A DNA stretch of 64,000 nucleotides from Micromonospora craniellae (GTDB lineage: Bacteria; Actinomycetota; Actinomycetes; Mycobacteriales; Micromonosporaceae): the NCBI RefSeq assembly GCF_014764405.1, contig NZ_CP061725.1, forward strand, positions 3,038,001-3,102,000, read 5' to 3'. The translations under genes and the position numbers were made by a program. Below are positions 8,338 to 16,374 of this stretch, in pieces. The first letter of the stretch is position 1, and every line of letters starts with the position of its first letter. The notes beneath the pieces were generated by a model. It did no database searches and had not been told where the DNA came from. It saw only the letters and a list, made by a program, of their open reading frames with translations.

Positions 8338-10842
8338 TTGGCTCCACAGCAACGACAGACCGGGACCGATCGGCGGCTACGCCCGCTAGTCGGTCTCGTC
8401 GTCGTTGCAGCCGGGCTGACAGGTGCCGTGGCAATCGCCCATCTGCCAAGCTACGGTGGCCGAGAGGCCACCATCGTCTGGGCCACGTTGATCTCGCTAG
8501 TCGCCGTCGCCTTCACCGTCACGGTCAGGATCCGAATTCGCTCCACAAGTCACGAGATCGCCTGGACCGAAACCGCCATCGTGATCGGCCTCGCCGTGGC
8601 ACCGGCCCCGGTGGTGATTCTGGCCACCGGCCTAGGCATCGCCATCGCCACGACTCCGACACGGCTGACGCCACTAAAGAGAGTCTTCGGCATCAGCAAG
8701 AACATGCTCGTGGCCGGCGGCGCAGGACTCGTTCTGAATGTCCTTGAATGGTCACCGGACAACCCGGGCGTCACGCAGACGGTCATTCCACTGGCAGCCG
8801 CCTACCTGACCGCAGTACTGCTCGACGAAATCATCACCCTGCCGGTGATCGCGATGGCGGCCGGCGCCTCGCTACGAAAGCTATTCCGCGAGGACTGGGA
8901 TCTCCGCCTGACCGCAGCGCTGACCCGCCTCCTCGTCATCGTCGGCACCGTCCTCACGATCAAGATCGACATTCGACTACTGCTCGCGGTACCACCCCTG
9001 GTGCTCAGCCTCCACCTGCTCTACTCGAGCAGAGTGCGCACCCGCACCGAGCAACAAGCCTGGCAGCGGCTCGCCCAGACCACCGACGCGCTCAGCGTCG
9101 TCGAACTCGACGAGGTGCTCACCACGGCGGTCACCCGCGCCGCCGAGCTCTTCTCCGCCGACGAGGTCGAGATCGAACTGCGCGAGGACGGTCGGGTGGT
9201 ACGCGGCTCCACCGAGAGCGTCACGTACGACGGCCCCATCGGCGAACCCACCGAGGTGCACGGCGCCACCGTCCCCGTACGCCTCGAAGGACACGACAAG
9301 ACCGTCGACGTCGGCATGCTGCGACTGCGCTTCCGCGGCCCGGTACGACTCTCCGAACGGGAGCGGTACACGCTGCACACCTTCGCCTCCGCTCTGTGCA
9401 CGGCAGTCCGCAACGCCCAGGCGTACGCCGAACTCGGCCGAGTGGCGCAAGCCCACGCACACGCCGCCGCACACGACGCCCTGACCGGGCTGGCCAACCG
9501 ACGCCACCTGCTCGAAGAGGGCAACGAACAGCTGCACCACCGGCACGCCGACGGGGTCACCGCCCTGGTACTCATCGACCTGAACCACTTCAAAGAAGTC
9601 AACGACACCCTCGGTCACGCTGCCGGTGACCAGATGCTGATGCAGGTCGCCGAACGCCTACGGGCCGCCGCCCGCGCCGACGACCTGGTCGCCCGCCTCG
9701 GTGGCGACGAGTTCGCCGTACTCCTGCGGGCGCTGCCCGCCCCCGCGGTCGCCGCACACCGGGCCGAGACCCTGCTGGCCACCCTGCACGAGCCGTTCGA
9801 CATCGACGGCATGCGGATCAGCGTGGAGGCCAGCGGCGGCATCGCCGTCGCCCCCGCCACCGGCGGCATGGTCGAACTGCTGCGGCGCGCCGACGTCGCC
9901 ATGTACCAGGCCAAACGGAGCGGCCACCGGATCGCCACCTACGCACCCGCCCGCGACACCGCCGACATCGGCCGGCTCACGCTCGGCGGCGAACTGCCCC
10001 GTGCCGTCGCCGACCAGGAGTTCACGGTCAACTTCCAGCCCATCGTCGACCTCGGCACCGGTGAGGTCATCGCCGCCGAGGCACTCGCCCGCTGGCACCA
10101 CCCCACCCACGGCATGATCGACCCACTGCGTTTCCTGGAAGCCGTCGAACGCTCCGGCCTGCTGCCCGCGTTCGCCGAAGCGATCCTCGACCAGGCCCTG
10201 GTCGCCGCCGGCACCTGGCGCGACGCCGGCTTCGACGTCCCGGTGGCCGTCAACGTCTCTCCCCGCAGCCTGCTCGACGCCCGCTTCCCCGGATCCGTGC
10301 TGGCCCGCCTGCGCGCCCACGACCTGCCACCCGACCGGCTGGTACTGGAGCTGACCGAAACCCTCACCCTCAGCCAGCTCGACGTGGTCGACCAGGGCCT
10401 CACCCGGCTGCGCGACGCCGGAATCCGACTCGCCCTCGACGACTTCGGCACCGGATACTCCTCGCTCTCCCTGCTCTCCAGGATCCCGGTCCACGAACTC
10501 AAGATCGACCGAAGCTTCGTCACCGCCATGGAGTCCTCCACCGAAGCCTCCGCCATCATCCGTTCCACGCTGGACCTCGGCCGCAGCCTCGACCTGTCCG
10601 TGGTCGCCGAGGGAGTCGAACGCGAGGCACAACGCCGCGCCCTCTGGGAACTCGGCTGCACCGCCGGGCAGGGCCACCTCTTCGCCCGCCCCCTCGCCGC
10701 CGGCACACTGCTCGCCGCCCTCCAGCGCGGTGCCGGCGGCCGGCCAGGAAGCCTCGCCGCCCCACTTCACGACGCCGGCTCCGTCGTCCGGCTGCCCAAG
10801 GGGCGCCGGCAGGGGGGCCGGGGCCACCACCAGCCCGCCTGA
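8338..10842 (+). CDS. Membrane-anchored GGDEF-EAL cyclic-di-GMP enzyme
   Basis: This 834-residue protein is predicted to make and degrade c-di-GMP. About six or seven hydrophobic segments fill residues 15-215, followed by a GAF-like region (about 230-365). The GGDEF domain has the intact motif at residues 455-459, and an inhibitory-site RxxD (RADD) lies five residues before it. The EAL domain has EAL at 581-583, NVSPRSL, DDFGTGYSSL at 701-710, KIDRSFV and AEGVE, so both active sites look intact. The start is TTG at 8338 after GAGGACGAGG; no ATG or GTG fits better. Which activity dominates cannot be told from sequence. It is the first gene of a rightward set. Confidence 0.9.
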   Translation: MAPQQRQTGTDRRLRPLVGLVVVAAGLTGAVAIAHLPSYGGREATIVWATLISLVAVAFTVTVRIRIRSTSHEIAWTETAIVIGLAVAPAPVVILATGLGIAIATTPTRLTPLKRVFGISKNMLVAGGAGLVLNVLEWSPDNPGVTQTVIPLAAAYLTAVLLDEIITLPVIAMAAGASLRKLFREDWDLRLTAALTRLLVIVGTVLTIKIDIRLLLAVPPLVLSLHLLYSSRVRTRTEQQAWQRLAQTTDALSVVELDEVLTTAVTRAAELFSADEVEIELREDGRVVRGSTESVTYDGPIGEPTEVHGATVPVRLEGHDKTVDVGMLRLRFRGPVRLSERERYTLHTFASALCTAVRNAQAYAELGRVAQAHAHAAAHDALTGLANRRHLLEEGNEQLHHRHADGVTALVLIDLNHFKEVNDTLGHAAGDQMLMQVAERLRAAARADDLVARLGGDEFAVLLRALPAPAVAAHRAETLLATLHEPFDIDGMRISVEASGGIAVAPATGGMVELLRRADVAMYQAKRSGHRIATYAPARDTADIGRLTLGGELPRAVADQEFTVNFQPIVDLGTGEVIAAEALARWHHPTHGMIDPLRFLEAVERSGLLPAFAEAILDQALVAAGTWRDAGFDVPVAVNVSPRSLLDARFPGSVLARLRAHDLPPDRLVLELTETLTLSQLDVVDQGLTRLRDAGIRLALDDFGTGYSSLSLLSRIPVHELKIDRSFVTAMESSTEASAIIRSTLDLGRSLDLSVVAEGVEREAQRRALWELGCTAGQGHLFARPLAAGTLLAALQRGAGGRPGSLAAPLHDAGSVVRLPKGRRQGGRGHHQPA

Positions 10843-10855
10843 CACACTGGCCGAC

Positions 10856-12181
10856 GTGAGCGCCGCCACCTCGACCTCCCACCGCCCCGGCAGGTGGCAC
10901 CGCCTCGACACCGCCGCCGGCGGCCTCGCCCTCGACCTCGGCCTGTACGCCGCCGCAGCGGCCTTCGCCGCGATCACCGCCGCCACCTCCACCCTCCTGC
11001 CGCACCGAGCCTGGGGCGGCATCGCCGCAGTGGCCTACCTCGCCGCCGCCATCGCCGTCACCGGACAACTCCTCCTCCGACGCCGCCGGCCACACTCGGC
11101 GCTGGTCGGGCTGCCCGGCCGCACGCTGGTCACCACGCTCGCCTGGGCCGGCACCGCTCTACTGCCCCTGGTCACGCAGAGCGTGCAGCGCGCGGCCGGA
11201 CGCACCGACCGCGCACAGGAGGAGGTCCTCGTCATCGAGGACTCCGGGGCCCGCCTCGTCGACACCGGAACGCCCTACCTGGGGCCCGACGCCATCGCCG
11301 CACTGCACCCCGACGAACAACTCCTCGGCTACACCCCCTACCAACCGGGCATGGCTCTGTTCGGGGTACCCCGGGCACTCGTCGACGCCTGGTGGACCGA
11401 TGCCCGGGTCTGGTTCGCCGTCGCCACCGCCGTGGTGCTGCTGCTCGCCATCCGCATCCTGCGACCATCCACGTCCCAGACCCACCGGACCCGGCACGAC
11501 GCGATCCTGCTGCGCGCCGTGCAGGCCGCCACCGTCCTGCCCGTCTGCGCGCTCACCCTGGCCACCGGCGGCGACGACCTGCCCGTACTCGCGCTCTGTC
11601 TGCTGGCGCTCGCCTTCGCCGCCACCGCCCGGCCCGGCTGGGCCGGCGTCGCGGTCGGGCTCGCCGGGGCACTGAAACTCTTCGCCTGGCCGGTCGCCGC
11701 AGTGCTGGTCATCTGGGGGCTCACCCGCCGCGCCGGTCTGCGCGTCGCCGCCGGGGCCGTCGGGCTGCCCGCCGCCGCACTGCTCCCCGCCCTCCTGGTC
11801 GACCGGAACGCGCTGGTGGAGAACGTCCTGCGCTTCCCCCTCGGGCATGGCCTGGTCTCCAGTCCGGCGGCCAGCCCGTTCCCCGGATACCTGATCGCGA
11901 GCGCGCTGCCCGCCGGCCGCGTCATCGCCGCCGCGCTGCTGGTCGCGGCCGGTGTCACCATCGCCGTCCTCCTCGCCCGCCGCCCGCCCCGCACCGCCCG
12001 CAGCACCGCCCTGGTCTGCGGGTACGGCCTCCTCGTCGCGATCCTGCTGATGCCCGCCACCCGGTTCGGCTACCTGCTGTACCCGATCGCGTTCCTGCTC
12101 TGGGCCCCCGCACTCGACCTTCTCGGGATCCGGCAACCGGCGGGCGCAGACGACCGGCAGGGCGTAGACCTGAACACATGA
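10856..12181 (+). CDS. Polytopic membrane protein, GT87-like
   Basis: This membrane protein of about 441 residues is dominated by Ala/Leu/Val helices (roughly nine segments). It has an extracytoplasmic loop with the sequence TPYLGPDAIAALHPDEQLLG followed by TPYQPGMALFG, and the ALKLFAWPVAAVLVIWGL helix typical of GT87-type glycosyltransferases. No clear catalytic residue can be named, so an envelope glycan role is only inferred. GTG at 10856 is chosen because upstream frame sequence is low-complexity and overlaps the GGDEF-EAL end. Its stop overlaps the next start as ATGA. Confidence 0.65.
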   Translation: MSAATSTSHRPGRWHRLDTAAGGLALDLGLYAAAAAFAAITAATSTLLPHRAWGGIAAVAYLAAAIAVTGQLLLRRRRPHSALVGLPGRTLVTTLAWAGTALLPLVTQSVQRAAGRTDRAQEEVLVIEDSGARLVDTGTPYLGPDAIAALHPDEQLLGYTPYQPGMALFGVPRALVDAWWTDARVWFAVATAVVLLLAIRILRPSTSQTHRTRHDAILLRAVQAATVLPVCALTLATGGDDLPVLALCLLALAFAATARPGWAGVAVGLAGALKLFAWPVAAVLVIWGLTRRAGLRVAAGAVGLPAAALLPALLVDRNALVENVLRFPLGHGLVSSPAASPFPGYLIASALPAGRVIAAALLVAAGVTIAVLLARRPPRTARSTALVCGYGLLVAILLMPATRFGYLLYPIAFLLWAPALDLLGIRQPAGADDRQGVDLNT

Positions 12182-12810
12182 CCACCTACCGCGACCGCAC
12201 CGAGGCAGGGCAGGTACTCGCCGACCGACTCACCGGCCTGATCAGCGAACCGGACCTCATAGTGCTGGGCCTGGTACGCGGCGGCGTACCGGTCGCCCAG
12301 GTCGTCGCCGAACGCCTCGGCGCTCCCCTGGACGTGCTGGTGGTCCGCAAACTCGGCGTGCCGTGGGCACCCGAGGTCGCCTTCGGCGCACTCGGTCCCG
12401 GCGGCGAACGCGTCCTCAACGAGGTGGTCGCCGGCCGACTCAGCCCCGACGACATCGCCGACGTGCAAAAACGCGAACAGGCCGAACTGGATCGGCGGGA
12501 ACAGCTCTACCGGGCCGGTCGGCCGCCACTGGACCTCACCGGGCGTACCACCCTGATCGTCGACGACGGCCTGGCCACCGGCGCGACCGCCCGAGCCGCC
12601 GTCCAGGTCGCCCGCCACCTCAGGGCCCGTCGCGTGGTGGTCGCCGTACCGGTCAGTGCGCAGGAGGCCCACGACATGCTGGCCGCCGAGGCCGACGAGG
12701 TGGTCAGCGCCATGCGCCCCGCCGGCTTCGGCGCGGTCGGCGCCTACTACGACGACTTCCACGAGGTCTCCGACGACGAGGTCACGGCGGCGCTGACCAC
12801 TACCGGGTGA
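12178..12810 (+). CDS. Phosphoribosyltransferase-family protein
   Basis: This 210-residue type I phosphoribosyltransferase fold protein has the PRPP-binding signature LIVDDGLATGATARAAVQ at about residues 123-140. The opening LVLGLVRGGVPVAQVVAERLGAPLDVLVVRKLGVP motif and the loop EVAFGALGPGG are typical of the stand-alone actinobacterial family (sometimes fused to alpha/beta hydrolases) whose substrate is unknown. It is translationally coupled to the preceding membrane gene by an ATGA overlap. The base or other acceptor used cannot be inferred. Confidence 0.85.
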   Translation: MTTYRDRTEAGQVLADRLTGLISEPDLIVLGLVRGGVPVAQVVAERLGAPLDVLVVRKLGVPWAPEVAFGALGPGGERVLNEVVAGRLSPDDIADVQKREQAELDRREQLYRAGRPPLDLTGRTTLIVDDGLATGATARAAVQVARHLRARRVVVAVPVSAQEAHDMLAAEADEVVSAMRPAGFGAVGAYYDDFHEVSDDEVTAALTTTG

Positions 12811-12832
12811 CCCGACCAGGTACCTTCGGATT

Positions 12833-13225
12833 ATGAGCCTGACCTGTCCCAAGTGTCGTGGAGAAATGCGCCAGTACGAGCGCAGTGGGGTCGTCATCGA
12901 CCAGTGTGGCGAGTGCCGCGGGATCTTCCTCGACCGCGGCGAGCTGGAGAAGCTGTTCGAGGCGGAGGCCAACTGGAGCGCCGCCCAGCAGCCCCCGACC
13001 GCTCCTGCGCACGCCGCACCTCAGGGTGGCTACCAGCCACCGCCGCCGCCCCCGGCACCCGCGCCGCATCAGCCGGGCTACGGCGCCGTCCCGCCGCCTC
13101 CGCCCCCGCCGCACGGGTACCCGGCACCGGTGCCCGCCTACGGCCACTCCCAGCAGCACTACGGCTACCACGGGCACTACCGGCGCAAGAAGCGCAAGAG
13201 CTTCCTGGACGACATGTTCGGCTGA
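12833..13225 (+). CDS. TFIIB-type zinc-ribbon protein with Pro/Tyr-rich tail
   Basis: This 130-residue protein has two CxxC pairs (CPKC at residues 5-8 and CGEC at 25-28) forming a zinc ribbon with the GIFLDRGELEKL extension of the zf-TFIIB family. A long proline, tyrosine and histidine-rich linker follows, and the end is basic and acidic (RRKKRKSFLDDMFG). There is no ribosome site. TACCTT at 12821-12826 lies six bases before ATG, which fits a leaderless mRNA. The function is unknown; such proteins are common and small in actinobacteria. Confidence 0.82.
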   Translation: MSLTCPKCRGEMRQYERSGVVIDQCGECRGIFLDRGELEKLFEAEANWSAAQQPPTAPAHAAPQGGYQPPPPPPAPAPHQPGYGAVPPPPPPPHGYPAPVPAYGHSQQHYGYHGHYRRKKRKSFLDDMFG

Positions 13226-13257
13226 GCCGCCCCGGCGACCGGGCCGCCACCTCGGCC

Positions 13258-13296
13258 GGGCCCGGTCAGACCGGGCCCGGTCAGACCGGGCCCGGA
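13258..13296. terminator. Tandem palindromic repeat between convergent genes
   Basis: The 15-bp unit GGGCCCGGTCAGACC is repeated twice (13258-13272, 13273-13287) and starts a third time. Each junction can fold into GGGCCCGGTC / GACCGGGCCC with a one-base centre. It lies between the zinc-ribbon gene and the dnaB stop, so it likely ends transcription in both directions. Confidence 0.6.
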
Positions 13297-13300
13297 CGGC

Positions 13301-15988
13301 TCAGACGATGGCCATGTCGACGAATCGCGACAGATGCAGTTGGGCTGCCACGGTCACCGTGTCGGTCGGACCATTTCGATGCTTGGCAACAATGAAATCC
13401 GCCTCCCCGGCCCGGGGTGACTCTTTGTCGTAATAGTCGTCGCGATGCAGCAGGATGACAACGTCGGCATCCTGCTCGATCGAATTGTGAGCGGCGATGC
13501 CGTTCGCGACGAAGTTGTGCGTACCAAGCACGGTCGCGTCGAAGACGTCCTGCTCACCGATCGACTCAATGGACGCGATCTCGTCCCAGAAGACATCATT
13601 CGTGGCGTGCAGGTCGAGGTCGGCCGCATCGAGGACCTGAGCGATGTTCGCGAGCCGAGAACGGCTCGGCGCGTGCTTCCAGAGCGTGCTTCCGCAGAAC
13701 TGGGTGCCGACCGCCTTGGCGAAGTCACGATGGCTCATGCCGTTCTCGACCAGAATCTCGCGGACCCGACCCCAGACCTCGCGCGGAACGGTGTCGACGT
13801 TGGTGTTGGCGGTGGTCTCCGCCAGGACGGCGAGGAGAGCGTCGCACCTCGCCGACCGGTCCCCGTGCACACCGATCTCGCGCAGGAACCGCAGTTGGTC
13901 GTCGCGTCCGGAGATGTCGAGGGTGTACTGCGGGCGATACCGGGTCACCGGCACCGTCTTCAGACGGGCGGTGATGCCGTACCTGAGCAGGAGACGGGAG
14001 AGGTCCTCCAACATCCGCCGACTGGTCGACGCGTAGTAGACCCGCCCACCACGGCCGGACTTGTTGACGTGGACGGACCCGTCGGTCGCCCAGATGTGGC
14101 GAAGGAAGAGGGTGACCTGCTCCTTGGGCAGGTTGAACAGGCGCTGCGGCACGAACTTCTCGTGCGACCTGAGCCCAAAGAGCCCGAACCCGTCCAGCCA
14201 CTCGGCGATGGGATTCCGCCGGCCCCGAGCGAGGGGGTAGGGAGCGGGGAGTCGGAGAGTCGTGACCCGCGCCGCCGGATAGTCGTCGCGTACCGCCGTG
14301 ATGCCGAAGTACTTCGCAGCCTCCGACACCGCCTGCAAGTTCGCCTCGTCGACACTCGCGTAGCGAATGGGCTGACGTCGTACGAAGGAACCGTCGCCCA
14401 GCAGGTGCGCCAGCAGCACCACCTCTTCCTCGGCCATCGGTCGGACGGCCAGAGGCGAGGGTAAGTGTCGAGGCGTCGCGAGACGCGTCCCGGGAGTCAA
14501 CTCCCCGAGCGGAACCCAGCCCGCGAACGTGAGGAACGGATGATTCGCTGTGGCGTCGACCTGTTTGCCCGACGTCAGCGTCAACCGGAACACCTCCCGA
14601 CGGCCACTCGGGAAGACGTGCGTCATCGTTCGTGGCGTGTACCGCAGACTCTCGTCGAGTGCCCAGACGGGAATGTCCCTCGTACCGTCGGCCAGCAGTT
14701 GACCAAGCGTGACCTCGGCGTTGTCGTCGGCCCGGATCAGCCTCGTCTCCGCTGTCAGACAGCCACTTTCCCGCAGGTCAGACAGCTGTGGGCGCTTGTC
14801 GGTGCGCTGTTCGGGGCCACGGTTCAGCTGGCTGACCGCGATGACCGGGCACTCGACCTCCTTGGCCAGCAGCTTCAGGCCCCGGGACAGGTCCGCGACC
14901 TCCTGCTGCCGACTCTCCGTGCGTTTCGGCGACGTCATCAGCTGGAGATAGTCGACCACGATCAGCTTGAGGTCGTGGCGCTGCTTGAGCCGGCGGGCCT
15001 TGGCCCGGATCTCCATCAGGTTCATGCTCGGTGTGTCGTCCACGAAGAGCGGCGCCTCGCTGATCTCCCCCATGCACCGGGCGAGCTTCGTCCAGTCGTC
15101 GTCGGAGAGTTGCCCGCTACGCAGCACGTGCAACGGCACCCGCGCCTCGGCCGAGAGCAGTCGCATCACGATCTCGACCTTGCTCATTTCCAGGGAGAAG
15201 ATGGCCGAAGCATGATTTGCCCGAATTGCCGCATTTCGGGCAAAATCCATACTTGCAGTAGATTTTCCCAAACCAGGGCGGCCCGCCACAATGATCAATT
15301 GGCCGGCGTGCAGGCCGTTGAGCAGGCGGTCCAGGTCGGTGAAGCCGGTCGGTACGCCGGTCATCACGCCGCCCTGCGCGCCGACGGCCTCGATCTCGTC
15401 CAGGGTCGGTTGGAGCATGTCCGCCAGGACGGCGAAGTCCTCGCTCACCCGGCGCTCGGTCACGTCGTAGACGGCCTGCTGGGCCAGGTCGACGACGTCG
15501 TCGACATCGCGGCTGCCGCCGCCCCCGGTGCCGTATCCGAGTTGGACGATCCTGGTGCCGGCCTCGACCAGCCGTCGGAGCACCGCCCGCTCGCTGACGA
15601 TGCGCGCGTAGTACGCGGCGTTCGCCGCGGTCGGCACGCTCGCGATCAGCGTGTGCAGGTACGGGGCACCGCCGATCCGGGCCAGGTCGCCGGAGTCGGC
15701 GAGCGCCGCCGCGACGGTGATCGCGTCGGCCGGTTCGCCTCGGCCGTAGATCTCCAGGATGACGTCGAAGATGGTGGCGTGCACCGGCCGGTAGAAGTCG
15801 TTGGTCTTGAGGATCTCGACGACGTCGGCGATGGCGTCCTTGGACAGCAGCATCCCGCCCAGGACGCATTGCTCGGCGGCCACGTCCTGGGGTGGCGTCT
15901 TGTCGAACTGGCCGTCGCGCGGTGGCGGGCCGGAAGGCTGCCCTCCGCCGGGAAACGACTCGGTCCGCATGTCATCCGTGACCGACAC
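13301..15988 (-). CDS. dnaB: Replicative DNA helicase DnaB with an in-frame intein
   Basis: DnaB is the hexameric 5'-3' helicase that unwinds DNA ahead of the replisome. The precursor is 895 residues: about 409 of the N-extein, a 426-residue intein, then about 60 of the C-extein, giving a spliced DnaB of 469 residues, the normal length. The N-terminal primase-interacting domain begins PPQDVAAEQCVLGGMLLS. The RecA-like core has Walker A GRPGLGKST, LIVVDYLQLM (Walker B) and AVSQLNRGPE. The intein interrupts DLRESG/SIEQDAD, the H4 region. GTG at 15988 is chosen because GGAGG lies seven bases upstream. It is transcribed leftward, away from oriC. Confidence 0.95.
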   Translation of the reverse strand: MSVTDDMRTESFPGGGQPSGPPPRDGQFDKTPPQDVAAEQCVLGGMLLSKDAIADVVEILKTNDFYRPVHATIFDVILEIYGRGEPADAITVAAALADSGDLARIGGAPYLHTLIASVPTAANAAYYARIVSERAVLRRLVEAGTRIVQLGYGTGGGGSRDVDDVVDLAQQAVYDVTERRVSEDFAVLADMLQPTLDEIEAVGAQGGVMTGVPTGFTDLDRLLNGLHAGQLIIVAGRPGLGKSTASMDFARNAAIRANHASAIFSLEMSKVEIVMRLLSAEARVPLHVLRSGQLSDDDWTKLARCMGEISEAPLFVDDTPSMNLMEIRAKARRLKQRHDLKLIVVDYLQLMTSPKRTESRQQEVADLSRGLKLLAKEVECPVIAVSQLNRGPEQRTDKRPQLSDLRESGCLTAETRLIRADDNAEVTLGQLLADGTRDIPVWALDESLRYTPRTMTHVFPSGRREVFRLTLTSGKQVDATANHPFLTFAGWVPLGELTPGTRLATPRHLPSPLAVRPMAEEEVVLLAHLLGDGSFVRRQPIRYASVDEANLQAVSEAAKYFGITAVRDDYPAARVTTLRLPAPYPLARGRRNPIAEWLDGFGLFGLRSHEKFVPQRLFNLPKEQVTLFLRHIWATDGSVHVNKSGRGGRVYYASTSRRMLEDLSRLLLRYGITARLKTVPVTRYRPQYTLDISGRDDQLRFLREIGVHGDRSARCDALLAVLAETTANTNVDTVPREVWGRVREILVENGMSHRDFAKAVGTQFCGSTLWKHAPSRSRLANIAQVLDAADLDLHATNDVFWDEIASIESIGEQDVFDATVLGTHNFVANGIAAHNSIEQDADVVILLHRDDYYDKESPRAGEADFIVAKHRNGPTDTVTVAAQLHLSRFVDMAIV
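13484..14761 (-). mobile_element. DnaB intein with LAGLIDADG homing endonuclease
   Basis: The 426-residue insert begins with Cys1 (CLTAETRL) and ends HN before the extein Ser, as required for protein splicing. Block B is at residues 71-74 (TANH), block F at about 406-421 (VFDATVLGTHNFVANG) and block G is AAHN. Two LAGLIDADG motifs, LLAHLLGDG (117-125) and FLRHIWATDG (219-228), with acidic catalytic residues intact, indicate a potentially active homing endonuclease. The site (RESG/S) matches the known dnaB-b insertion point of Synechocystis DnaB. Residues about 325-385 form an extra helix-turn-helix-like segment (see findings). Confidence 0.92.
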
Positions 15989-16149
15989 CGGGCCCCCCTC
16001 CACTGCGTCGGATCGTTCCCAGGCTTCCGCCCGGGTGCGACAGTCGACCGGCCGTCGATCGGGGGCATCTGGCGGCGGGTCGGGGGCTAACGATACGGAA
16101 CCCGAGGTCAGCCACTCAACCAGACCGGTGGACGAGCCTCGGGACAACC

Positions 16150-16267
16150 TGTGGATGGCGGTGGACAAGCATGTGCGCAGCGTGTGCACAGCATGTGGAT
16201 AACTTCTGGGGAACAGTGGGGCGTACGCCGCTGAACTGGGCAGGCTTCGTCCCCAGCCTGTGGATGG
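16150..16267. promoter_or_regulatory. DnaA-box cluster between dnaB and the divergent gene
   Basis: One exact box, TGTGGATAA (16194-16202), and near matches TGTGGATGG (16150-16158), GGTGGACAA (16160-16168) and TGTGGATGG (16259-16267) lie in the 386-base divergent promoter region (15989-16374). All share orientation. This suggests DnaA control of dnaB and/or the divergent gene. No gene is supported in this intergenic stretch. Confidence 0.6.
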
Positions 16268-16374
16268 GAATTTCCGGGTAGGGCTTTGTCCTGAACGTCC
16301 CGTAGGATCGGTGCCCTACGGCTACACCTGGACAGCGGATTGCGCTTTCGGTTGAGAAGGGTCACGCTCCGGCC

